Below, one piece after another: positions 1-6,630 of a DNA stretch of 8,499 bases; positions within the stretch are counted from its first letter, which is position 1; the number at the start of each line of letters is the position of its first letter. The translations under genes and the position numbers were made by a program. The stretch comes from Opitutia bacterium (GTDB taxonomy: Bacteria > Verrucomicrobiota > Verrucomicrobiia > Opitutales > Seribacteraceae): assembly GCA_018646565.1 (NCBI GenBank), contig JABGUO010000404.1, forward strand, positions 1 through 8,499, given 5' to 3'. The notes under the pieces were generated by a model that worked only from the letters and a program-made list of their open reading frames with translations, searched no databases and was not told the DNA's origin.

Positions 1-639
1 ACCTCCATATAGAATACGTATACTGTCCGCCGCAGTACTACCGAACATTTCAGCAAGCACTTTTCGAATCTCAGCATGAACTTCCTGTGCCATCTCATCA
101 GTAGCGGTTTTACCCGTCCCGATTGCCCAGATAGGTTCATAAGCAATAACTAAATTTTCAATGGAATGAGTAGGAAAATTTTCTAAACCCTCTCTTACTT
201 GTGTCCTGACAATGTCTAAAGTTTTCCCTGCTTCTCTTTCATCTAAAGTTTCTCCGATACAATAAATCGGTTTTAAATTATTTCCGATCGCTGCATGAAT
301 CTTTTGGTTTACAATTTGATTTGTCTCTCCAAATAACTGCCTTCTCTCGCTGTGCCCAAGAATAACAAAACTAACATATAAATCACGAAGCATTTCGGCA
401 GAAATCTCACCAGTAAATGCCCCAGATTGAGCGGCATTCATATCCTGAGCGCCGAGAAGTACTTCAGACTTCTCGACAGACTCTGATGACTGAGAGAGAG
501 AGGTAAATGGTGGACAAACACACACTTGGACAGAAGTCTGATCGCCTACTGAAGACTTGATTTCTTCGATTAAATCAACCGCTTCAGAAGCGGTTTTATT
601 CATTTTCCAATTACCTGCGATGAGAAATTTACGGGACAT
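1..639 (-). CDS. tpiA: Triosephosphate isomerase, 3' end cut by window edge
   Basis: Cytosolic glycolytic and gluconeogenic enzyme that interconverts dihydroxyacetone phosphate and glyceraldehyde 3-phosphate. I translated it from the ATG at 639. The visible 213 residues run in frame to base 1 without a stop, and the family is usually about 250 residues, so roughly the last 35-40 lie outside the window. The expected TIM-barrel motifs are present: GNWKMN at residues 9-14 (substrate-binding Asn10, Lys12), GHSERR at 95-100 (electrophile His96), and AYEPIWAIGTG at 166-176 (catalytic base Glu168 followed by the mobile loop 6). The last visible residues, YGG, begin the phosphate-binding YGGSV segment. 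It lies 26 nt downstream of pgk on the same strand and is probably co-transcribed with gap and pgk. The upstream sequence is A-rich and shows no clear Shine-Dalgarno. The identification is secure. Confidence 0.97.
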   Translation of the reverse strand, partial: MSRKFLIAGNWKMNKTASEAVDLIEEIKSSVGDQTSVQVCVCPPFTSLSQSSESVEKSEVLLGAQDMNAAQSGAFTGEISAEMLRDLYVSFVILGHSERRQLFGETNQIVNQKIHAAIGNNLKPIYCIGETLDEREAGKTLDIVRTQVREGLENFPTHSIENLVIAYEPIWAIGTGKTATDEMAQEVHAEIRKVLAEMFGSTAADSIRILYGG

Positions 640-665
640 TTTTATATTTTCTTGTAGTTAATAAA

Positions 666-1865
666 TTATCGACGATCTAAAACAGAGACACCTGGCAGAG
701 ATTTTCCTTCCAAAAATTCTAATGATGCACCTCCACCAGTACTCATAAAAGTAACTTGGTCCGAGTAACCACTTTGATTAATTGCCTTCACCGAATCGCC
801 ACCACCAATTATTGAAATGGCATCTCCTTCTGCAACTGCTTTTCCGATCGCAAAGGTACCTTTACTGGACTCCGGAATTTCAAAAACACCCATTGGTCCA
901 TTCCACAAGACAGTTTTTGCTTCTCTTACTTCTTTTACAAATAATTCAGTTGTTTTAGGACCAATATCTACCCCCTCCCAGCCATCATCAATATCTCCTT
1001 CAAAAACCTGAGTCTCACCCAAAGTTTTTGCATCAAAATCTAATGAATTGGTTCCAAGCGTATCGATGGGTAATAGGAATCGAACCCCTTTTTCCTTGGC
1101 TTTTATGAGTGCGGACCGTGCTAATTCAACTTTGTCCGGTTCACTCAAACTTTCACCTACTTTCTTACCGTTTGCCAATGCAAAGGTGTAAGCCATTGCG
1201 CCACCAATAATGATCACATCTGCCTTGTCTAAGAGAGAATCAATTACCATAATTTTATCACTCACTTTTGCCCCGCCCAAGATCACTGTGAACGGACGAG
1301 AGGGAGAAGCAGTTTTTTGCCCAAGGAATTCAAGTTCTTTCGCGATGAGGTACCCTGATACTTTAATGGGTAAAAGTTCTGCAACACCATAGGTCGAAGC
1401 ATGTGCCCGATGGGCTGTCCCAAAAGCATCACTAACAAATGCATCAGCATGTGCGGCAAGGCTTTGAGCGAAAGTCGGATCATTTTCAGTTTCACCCTTA
1501 TGAAATCTAAGGTTTTCTAACAATACGATCTGGCCATCCTGTAAATCTTGAAGGGCTTCTTCCACATCAGTACCGATACAATCATTCAAAAACAAGACTG
1601 GTAATGATAACTTGTCAGAGAGTAAAGGTGCAACTGGTGCGAGACTCATCGATTTAACACGTTGCCCCTTCGGACGTCCTAAATGACTAGCAAGTATAAT
1701 CTTTGCACCTTGCTCGTGTAATTTCCTAATGGTCGGTAGTGCAGCATTGATTCTGGTTTCATCTGTCACGCTTCCATCCGCATCCAAGGGGACATTAAAA
1801 TCAACTCGTACAAAAACGCGTTTACCTTGCAGGTTTACATCATCGATGTTTTTTACATCATTCAT
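666..1865 (-). CDS. pgk: Phosphoglycerate kinase
   Basis: Cytosolic glycolytic kinase that transfers phosphate from 1,3-bisphosphoglycerate to ADP, giving 3-phosphoglycerate and ATP. The full-length protein has 399 residues, normal for bacterial PGK. N-domain (substrate side): RVDFNVP at 20-26 (Asp23, Asn25), HLGRP at 61-65, LLENLRF at 115-121 (Arg120), and [10 protein letters not shown] at 149-158 (Arg153). C-domain (nucleotide side): GGAKVSDKI at 197-205 (Lys200, Lys204), DIGPKT at 300-305, WNGPMGVFE at 321-329, GGGDS at 354-358, and [14 protein letters not shown] at 375-388. No key residue is missing. The ATG at 1865 gives the normal N-terminus, although no Shine-Dalgarno is apparent before it. 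The gene lies 76 nt after gap, with a perfect hairpin in that spacer, and 26 nt before tpiA. These three genes look like one glycolytic transcription unit. Confidence 0.98.
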   Translation of the reverse strand: MNDVKNIDDVNLQGKRVFVRVDFNVPLDADGSVTDETRINAALPTIRKLHEQGAKIILASHLGRPKGQRVKSMSLAPVAPLLSDKLSLPVLFLNDCIGTDVEEALQDLQDGQIVLLENLRFHKGETENDPTFAQSLAAHADAFVSDAFGTAHRAHASTYGVAELLPIKVSGYLIAKELEFLGQKTASPSRPFTVILGGAKVSDKIMVIDSLLDKADVIIIGGAMAYTFALANGKKVGESLSEPDKVELARSALIKAKEKGVRFLLPIDTLGTNSLDFDAKTLGETQVFEGDIDDGWEGVDIGPKTTELFVKEVREAKTVLWNGPMGVFEIPESSKGTFAIGKAVAEGDAISIIGGGDSVKAINQSGYSDQVTFMSTGGGASLEFLEGKSLPGVSVLDRR

Positions 1866-1896
1866 AATAAAGTACTGTCAGAATGGGAATGGAATA

Positions 1897-1915
1897 AAGC
1901 GGAAGCATTCCGCTT
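1897..1915 (-). terminator. Perfect 8-bp hairpin between gap and pgk
   Basis: Seen directly: an inverted repeat with arms AAGCGGAA and TTCCGCTT around a 3-nt loop (TGC on the minus strand), about 27 nt after the gap stop and 31 nt before the pgk ATG. On the minus-strand transcript it is followed by TATTCCATTCC, so the U-tract is poor. That argues against a strong intrinsic terminator. It could be a leaky terminator, an RNA-processing or 3'-end stabilising stem that uncouples gap from pgk levels, or an attenuator. The stem is certain; its function is inferred. Confidence 0.45.
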
Positions 1916-1941
1916 ATTGGCAAAGAATGCAGTTCTAAAGT

Positions 1942-2964
1942 CTAGACAAATTTAGCTACCTTCTTCAGTAAATCGACACAACGATTACTGTAGCCCCACT
2001 CGTTATCATACCAAGAAACAAGTTTAAAAAATGTGTCACTTAATCCCATTCCTGAACCTGCATCGTAAATAGAAGAAGCAGGACAATGAATAAAGTCAGA
2101 AGAAACCACCTCATCACCAGTGTACTCTAGGATTCCGGCTAAAGGACCTTCGGAAGCTTCCTTCATTTTTTGACAAATCTCTTCGTAAGAAGTTGATTTT
2201 TCCGTTTTAACCGTTAAGTCAACTGCCGAAACGGTTGGAGTTGGTACACGAAATGCCATACCGGAAAGCTTTCCTTGAACTTCGGGAAGAACTAAACCTA
2301 CTGCCTTTGCTGCACCAGTCGTGGAGGGAATAATGTTTATTGCAGCACCTCTTCCACCCTTCCAATCTTTCATAGAGGGGCCATCTACCGGTTTTTGTGT
2401 CGCAGTGTAACTATGCACTGTGGTCATTAAACCTTCCACAATCCCAAAATTTTCTAGAACTACTTTTACCATCGGTGCCAAACAGTTTGTCGTGCAAGAT
2501 GCATTGGATACAATCGCATCGTCTGCTTTCAACTCGTCGTCGTTTACTCCAAGAACAATAGTCCTCACGTCTCCTTTTGCGGGTGCTGAAATGATTACCT
2601 TTTTGGCTCCTGCTTTTAAATGACCTTCGGCGGCATCTTTACTCACAAATAATCCAGTCGATTCAATCACGATATCAACACCAAGTTCTGCCCATGGCAA
2701 TGCAGCAGGCCCTTCTCGAACCGCTAAGCATTTGATAGTATGACCATTAACAACCAAGGAGTCTTCAGTCGGTGCATCAACCGTACCATTAAAACGACCC
2801 TGGGTGGAATCATACTTTAGTAAATAAGCAAGGTTGTCAGATGGAACCAAGTCGTTGATTGCCACAACATCAAATTTGCTACCTAGCAAACCTTGATCGA
2901 CAAGAGCGCGAAAAACTAAGCGGCCGATTCGACCGAAACCATTTATTCCAATTTTAATAGACAT
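1942..2964 (-). CDS. gap: Glyceraldehyde-3-phosphate dehydrogenase, NAD-type
   Basis: Cytosolic homotetrameric enzyme that oxidises and phosphorylates glyceraldehyde 3-phosphate to 1,3-bisphosphoglycerate, normally with NAD+. The full-length protein has 340 residues. The N-terminal Rossmann domain opens with [12 protein letters not shown] at 4-15. Asn37-Asp38 after the second strand fits NAD rather than NADP preference. The catalytic segment [12 protein letters not shown] at 153-164 carries nucleophile Cys157, and TTVHSYT at 181-187 carries the general base His184. The S-loop around 199-223 (DWKGGRGAA, then [14 protein letters not shown]) resembles E. coli GapA more than the common RRARAA type. 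The C-terminus has [12 protein letters not shown] at 317-328. The ATG at 2964 gives the canonical N-terminus, but no Shine-Dalgarno is seen. The gene is first in the gap-pgk-tpiA order, with a 101-nt leader region that may contain a promoter. Confidence 0.98.
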   Translation of the reverse strand: MSIKIGINGFGRIGRLVFRALVDQGLLGSKFDVVAINDLVPSDNLAYLLKYDSTQGRFNGTVDAPTEDSLVVNGHTIKCLAVREGPAALPWAELGVDIVIESTGLFVSKDAAEGHLKAGAKKVIISAPAKGDVRTIVLGVNDDELKADDAIVSNASCTTNCLAPMVKVVLENFGIVEGLMTTVHSYTATQKPVDGPSMKDWKGGRGAAINIIPSTTGAAKAVGLVLPEVQGKLSGMAFRVPTPTVSAVDLTVKTEKSTSYEEICQKMKEASEGPLAGILEYTGDEVVSSDFIHCPASSIYDAGSGMGLSDTFFKLVSWYDNEWGYSNRCVDLLKKVAKFV

Positions 2965-3011
2965 TGACTGATAGTGTTTGAGTTTAAGGTAGTAGAACCA
3001 AAAATTTATGT

Positions 3012-3040
3012 AAAATAATACGAATGAGATTTTATACCAA
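3012..3040 (-). promoter_or_regulatory. Candidate sigma-70-type promoter for gap
   Basis: Within the 101-nt space between the upstream HDOD gene and gap, the minus strand reads TTGGTA (3040-3035), a 17-nt spacer, then TATTTT (3017-3012). Each hexamer matches the -35/-10 consensus at 4 of 6 positions. Transcription would start near 3005, about 40 nt before the gap ATG. The region is very AT-rich, so chance matches are common. An overlapping TATAAAAT at 3036-3029 is an alternative -10 without a good -35. The gap is the longest in the window, which supports a promoter here. Confidence 0.35.
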
Positions 3041-3065
3041 AAATGGCAAGTATATACGAAAAAAA

Positions 3066-3983
3066 CTAGCCAAAAGCACGCTCGATCAAATTTAGGAAAT
3101 TACGGAATTCCTTAAAATTCTCTCTGGTTTCCTGCTTGAAATAATCGAGTTGATCTTCATCTAAATTTAATCGAGCCATAATCTCCTCTGAAAGTTTACC
3201 GTGAGACCGGTGACCACTAAATCCAAAATGTAATGAATGAGAAAGCCAATTCCCAACATAGACCACATCAATTAACTTATTTAACTCGTCTTCTCCTACC
3301 GTCCCGCGCTCAACAATATCGGTTTCATGATGCCAGCGGATTACAGATTCCACATCTCTATTTAAACCCCATTCATTACAAACAATTTGCCCCACTCGAT
3401 CATGGGTCGGGGAATTTTTCTTTCTTTCCACATCGATCAATGGAATTTCTTCATAAATTGCATCACCCACATCTTCGCAAAAAGACTCTGGGTGTAATTG
3501 AAGACGGGCAACCTTTCCGATGTCATGCACTAATCCACAACTGTAAGCCCGCTGCCTTTGACAATGATTAGTTAGCTCAGCAATGGTAGAAGATGCAACT
3601 GCTACTCCTAAACTGTGTTTCCAAAGTTCTACAGGATCGTAATTTAAGTCTTTTGCATTCTTAAAGGAGAATGCTTTAAAAACAGAGGCGGTCAAAATAA
3701 CCATATGAATCTTATCAAATCCGAGTGTACCAATTGCCTCTCCCACATCGGTTACTCTTTCCCTTTCTCCGCGATAATGGACGCTATTTGCCACGCGCAA
3801 GACTTTCATCGTTAAAGTTTGATCAGACTTCATTATCTCCTGAATAGAATGGGTAGGAGAGTTCGGATCCTTTAACATGTCAGAAAGAGATTCGAAGACA
3901 GTAGGAAGTGTAGGCAAGTTATCTTTTAACTCTTCACCAATAGACTTATAATCTATAAAACCGCCAATACTTTCCGCTCCCAC
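3066..3983 (-). CDS. HDOD-domain protein, downstream copy of a tandem pair
   Basis: HDOD (HD-related output domain) protein of 305 residues, predicted cytosolic, with no signal peptide or membrane segment. HDOD proteins are regulatory or signalling proteins related to HD phosphohydrolases; the ligand or substrate of this one cannot be told from sequence. The domain covers roughly residues 22-225, starting at NLPTLPT. All positions expected of an HD metal site are present: His123 (LWKHSLG), His153-Asp154 (GLVHDIGK), His194 (SPTHDRVG), His218-His219 (RWHHE) and Asp239 (LIDVV). A C-terminal tail with FGFSGH (253-258) and [11 protein letters not shown] (270-280) is shared with the neighbouring copy. 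Over the N-terminal 84 comparable residues I count about 49 identities with that copy, so this is a tandem duplication. The start is GTG at 3983: an in-frame TGA lies about 20 bases upstream, no ATG intervenes, and the length matches the paralogue. No Shine-Dalgarno precedes it. Confidence 0.9.
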   Translation of the reverse strand: MGAESIGGFIDYKSIGEELKDNLPTLPTVFESLSDMLKDPNSPTHSIQEIMKSDQTLTMKVLRVANSVHYRGERERVTDVGEAIGTLGFDKIHMVILTASVFKAFSFKNAKDLNYDPVELWKHSLGVAVASSTIAELTNHCQRQRAYSCGLVHDIGKVARLQLHPESFCEDVGDAIYEEIPLIDVERKKNSPTHDRVGQIVCNEWGLNRDVESVIRWHHETDIVERGTVGEDELNKLIDVVYVGNWLSHSLHFGFSGHRSHGKLSEEIMARLNLDEDQLDYFKQETRENFKEFRNFLNLIERAFG

Positions 3984-3989
3984 TAATAT

Positions 3990-4018
3990 AAGATAATTAA
4001 TTCAAATATAGGAATCAA
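3990..4018 (-). promoter_or_regulatory. Candidate promoter placing a leaderless start at the HDOD GTG
   Basis: In the 55-nt gap between the two HDOD genes the minus strand reads TTGATT (4018-4013), a 17-nt spacer, then TATCTT (3995-3990). Each hexamer is a 4-of-6 match to consensus. The -10 ends 6 nt before the GTG at 3983, so transcription would begin at or next to the start codon and give a leaderless mRNA. This fits the absence of a Shine-Dalgarno. The context is AT-rich, so the match may be fortuitous. Confidence 0.3.
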
Positions 4019-4038
4019 CCTAAATTGAAAAAATTTAT

Positions 4039-4953
4039 TTAAACGCCCCCGCTATCAAGAAGGTCACAGAAGTCCTCGGTCATTTTTAATTCGTTTTCTA
4101 TATCTTTGCACAAATGATCTGTTTGACCGGGATTCAAGTTGAGACGGGCAAGCAAAGCATCGGATGGTTTATCTGGGCTTTCGTGGCCACTAAAGCCAAA
4201 TTTTTGATCGTTCACTGCCCAATTAGCAAGAATTACCACATCAATGAGTTCGTGTGCTTCTTCCGAAGTTACTTTCTGTCGGCGTTCGGGTTGGGGTTCA
4301 TGGTGCCACCTTACCACTCCCTCCACAAAAGACGATAATCCCCAATTTTTGCATATCAAATAGCCAAGGTAATCATGACGGGGTGATTGGTTGATTAATT
4401 CAGACTTATAAAAATTAATCTTTTTATCAAGAGAGGTTTGCGAATCAGTAATAAAGTCCTCCGTCTCTTCACTTTCATCCAGTTTGAATCGAGCCACTTT
4501 CCCAATGTCGTGAACCAATCCGCAGGTATATGCCCTTTCACTCCAAGATTTACCTAAAAAATTGGCAATGCACCTTGACGCTGATGCAACGCCGAGACAG
4601 TGCTTCCACAATCCCTCGAGGGAAAACTTCTGCTCAGCGGATGGTCCAGAAAACATCTTAAATACAGAGGTGGTCAGCACCACATTTCTTATTTTCTCAA
4701 AGCCCAATGTCCCAATTGCCTCGTTGGCATCCGTTACCCGTTCTCTTCCGCCACGATAAAAAGAAGTGTTTGCCACTCGCAAAATTTTCATCGTCATGGA
4801 TTGATCAGCAGTCATTACATCTTCAACAGCAAAAGTGGAGGCGTCTGGATTTTGCAATACATTGGTCAATTCATTAACAATGGTCGGCAAGGTGGGTAAA
4901 TTCCGCTGAATTTGCCCGACTAAATATTCATAATTGATAGAGCTGGATTCCAT
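4039..4953 (-). CDS. HDOD-domain protein, upstream copy of a tandem pair
   Basis: Second HDOD-domain protein, 304 residues, predicted cytosolic, and a close paralogue of the gene that follows it. The N-terminal part of the domain starts with NLPTLPT at 18-24, then KILRVAN (56-62) and [16 protein letters not shown] (70-85). The HD-type metal-ligand positions are all kept: His118 (LWKHCLG), His148-Asp149 (GLVHDIGK), His193 (PRHDYLG), His217-His218 (RWHHE) and Asp238 (LIDVV). The C-terminal tail shares FGFSGHES and ARLNLNPGQ with the sister protein. The section between the HD pair and the third His is rich in Glu, Asp and Ser (about 159-190), longer than in the paralogue, and is the most divergent part. 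The ATG at 4953 is well placed, but no Shine-Dalgarno is visible. It lies 80 nt after lnt across an AT-rich spacer. A regulatory role is inferred; the signal and target are unknown. Confidence 0.9.
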   Translation of the reverse strand: MESSSINYEYLVGQIQRNLPTLPTIVNELTNVLQNPDASTFAVEDVMTADQSMTMKILRVANTSFYRGGRERVTDANEAIGTLGFEKIRNVVLTTSVFKMFSGPSAEQKFSLEGLWKHCLGVASASRCIANFLGKSWSERAYTCGLVHDIGKVARFKLDESEETEDFITDSQTSLDKKINFYKSELINQSPRHDYLGYLICKNWGLSSFVEGVVRWHHEPQPERRQKVTSEEAHELIDVVILANWAVNDQKFGFSGHESPDKPSDALLARLNLNPGQTDHLCKDIENELKMTEDFCDLLDSGGV

Positions 4954-5027
4954 TTGTATTTTGTAGTTAGATTACAACATCATTAGACTCTTCAAACGAT
5001 GAACAAGTGTAAAAAAAATTCAAACTT

Positions 5028-5060
5028 AAAAAATTAATTTCGTTTTTTTCTTAAAACGAA
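5028..5060 (-). terminator. Weak terminator-like hairpin overlapping the lnt stop
   Basis: On the minus strand the last codons of lnt form arms TTCGTTTT (5060-5053) and AAAACGAA (5046-5039) around a 6-nt loop. ATTAA and six T residues (5033-5028) follow. The geometry suits an intrinsic terminator, but only two of the eight pairs are G-C, so the stem is weak. If it works, it would separate the DUF151-dus-lnt group from the HDOD genes. Confidence 0.3.
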
Positions 5061-6629
5061 TGGAAGGGATGCAAGAGTTAAAAATACACACACATATGCA
5101 AACCAATCGCCATAGCGGACATAAAAAGATGCTTTGGATAACTGGTTCTGATTAATTGTAATGCTAAGTGTGGTTGCGCCTTCAAAATAAATACTTCCTT
5201 CTTCATTTCTCAATACTTCGCGCTGGTATCCATTAGAATCGATCCATCCCGACCAACCTGCATTACCGCAACGAAGAAAAGGTCTTTGGGTCTCGATCGC
5301 ACGCAGGACAGAATGAGCTGCATGTTGCTCAGCGCAACCCTCCCGACCAAACCATGCATCATTAGTAGTAACAAAGAAAAGATCAACACCTGCGAGTGCG
5401 GTTTCCCTGCACAACCTGGGGAATATATCCTCATAACAAATAAGTGGGCCAATTTTTAATGTCGAATCTTCATTCTTTTTTGAATGAACGGAAAAGGTTT
5501 TCACCTCACTTCCTTCCTTAAAACTTCCAACCGGTCCAACTAATTTCCTGACTCCAGGAATCCATTTAAATGGAAATGGTACATACTCACCAAAAGGAAC
5601 TAAAACTCTCTTCGCATACCAATTGTCTTGCACTCCCGCTTCCGGTAAAACTTCTGATATTGTATTGTGTATCGAACCCCCTCCCTTCCATACTGCTCCA
5701 ATTAGCAAGGGGGTTTGAGTTTGGCTGGACAGTTCTTCCACCCATGCAGAATCTTGATTCAAGGCATAAGGAGTAGAAGCCTCTGGCCAAACAATCAGGT
5801 CCGGGTTCATCAATCCTAAAAAACGGGTCTGCCTTTTTAAGGTATCCTTATGGATCCCCGCATTACCACCCTTCCACTTTTCCATCAAATAGGGCTGGCA
5901 AAGACCGACCTGAAATTCTACTTTATCACCCGTCGTTTGCTTTTTAAAAAGAAAAAATGGACTCACCATGAAAACAAAAACGATTATTGCTAAATAAAAG
6001 TCCGGGCAAATATTTCCCAAAATGCCTCCACTTGACTCCCTTCTCCTTACCAACAAATGATGTACATATGAACAGAGACACAAATTAAAAAGAACGAGGA
6101 AGAAGGATACTCCCCAAGACCCCAACCATTGAGCAGTTTGCAATAAAACGGGACGTTCCCATTGGGTGACTGACAGAGGACACCAAGGAAAGCCTAAAGT
6201 AAACTGACACCTCAACCATTCCATCGATACCCAGGCAGAGGGCAGAATAAGAAGAATTAACAAACGAATCTTAAAGGTTCCAGTTGCTGCACGCGGTACA
6301 AGAATCCGAGCCAGTAAAAACCAAGGAAGGTAGTAAAGTGAAAGGAGAGTGCATGCAGACAATAAACCACCCAGTGAAATATGCCTCATCCATCCGACCA
6401 ATGATACATGATACAGTAAACCAGCTAAGAAAAAGTTGAATGCAACAGTCTTTAACTTTGGTTTGAAGCAAAACCAGCTTATCGCGGGTAATAAGAAAAA
6501 ATAGGCACACTCCGGTGACTGTCTTGGAGGTTGGGCGAGTAACAGGAAAAGGTAAGTTCCCATTGAGGCACTCAACGGAATCCATACCTTTGTAAAAAAC
6601 TCCTTAAAAGAAAAATCCGGCTTCATCAT
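5034..6629 (-). CDS. lnt: Apolipoprotein N-acyltransferase
   Basis: Inner-membrane enzyme that adds the third acyl chain to the N-terminal cysteine of lipoproteins, the last maturation step after Lgt and LspA, before Lol export. It has 531 residues, close to the family norm. The N-terminal 230 residues are largely hydrophobic, with about seven likely membrane segments (near 15-31, 41-57, 62-80, 85-112, 120-137, 160-190, 209-228). A carbon-nitrogen hydrolase (nitrilase-like) domain spans about 238-490, and a final membrane helix lies at about 508-526. The catalytic triad is Glu283 (VWPEAS), Lys340 (WYAK) and Cys398 (LICYED). LVPFGEYVP at 343-351 supplies Glu348. TNDAWFG (422-428) and GNAGWSGWID (455-464) follow. 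Two ATG codons stand in tandem at the start (6629, 6626) behind an AGGA at 6640-6637; spacing slightly favours the second. The gene begins 1 nt after the dus stop, which suggests translational coupling. Confidence 0.96.
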   Translation of the reverse strand: MMKPDFSFKEFFTKVWIPLSASMGTYLFLLLAQPPRQSPECAYFFLLPAISWFCFKPKLKTVAFNFFLAGLLYHVSLVGWMRHISLGGLLSACTLLSLYYLPWFLLARILVPRAATGTFKIRLLILLILPSAWVSMEWLRCQFTLGFPWCPLSVTQWERPVLLQTAQWLGSWGVSFFLVLFNLCLCSYVHHLLVRRRESSGGILGNICPDFYLAIIVFVFMVSPFFLFKKQTTGDKVEFQVGLCQPYLMEKWKGGNAGIHKDTLKRQTRFLGLMNPDLIVWPEASTPYALNQDSAWVEELSSQTQTPLLIGAVWKGGGSIHNTISEVLPEAGVQDNWYAKRVLVPFGEYVPFPFKWIPGVRKLVGPVGSFKEGSEVKTFSVHSKKNEDSTLKIGPLICYEDIFPRLCRETALAGVDLFFVTTNDAWFGREGCAEQHAAHSVLRAIETQRPFLRCGNAGWSGWIDSNGYQREVLRNEEGSIYFEGATTLSITINQNQLSKASFYVRYGDWFAYVCVFLTLASLPFVLRKKRN

Positions 6630-6630
6630 T

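Noticed and set aside
3060..3085. The T-run after the downstream HDOD stop (minus strand) as an intrinsic terminator.
   Set aside because: Only a 3-bp AGC/GCT pairing precedes the T-run, too weak to call a stem.
3233..3571. A 112-codon open frame on the plus strand, opposite the downstream HDOD gene.
   Set aside because: It is fully antisense to a well-supported HDOD coding region, has no recognisable domain, and its composition is what the reverse of a coding frame gives.
4600..4899. A 99-codon plus-strand open frame, with a shorter one at 4562-4759, opposite the upstream HDOD gene.
   Set aside because: Both are antisense shadows of a conserved HDOD gene, with no motif or ribosome-binding site.
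6271..6585. A 104-codon minus-strand frame inside lnt, rich in hydrophobic residues.
   Set aside because: It is an alternative frame of the lnt membrane region; the lnt frame is confirmed by conserved catalytic motifs downstream.
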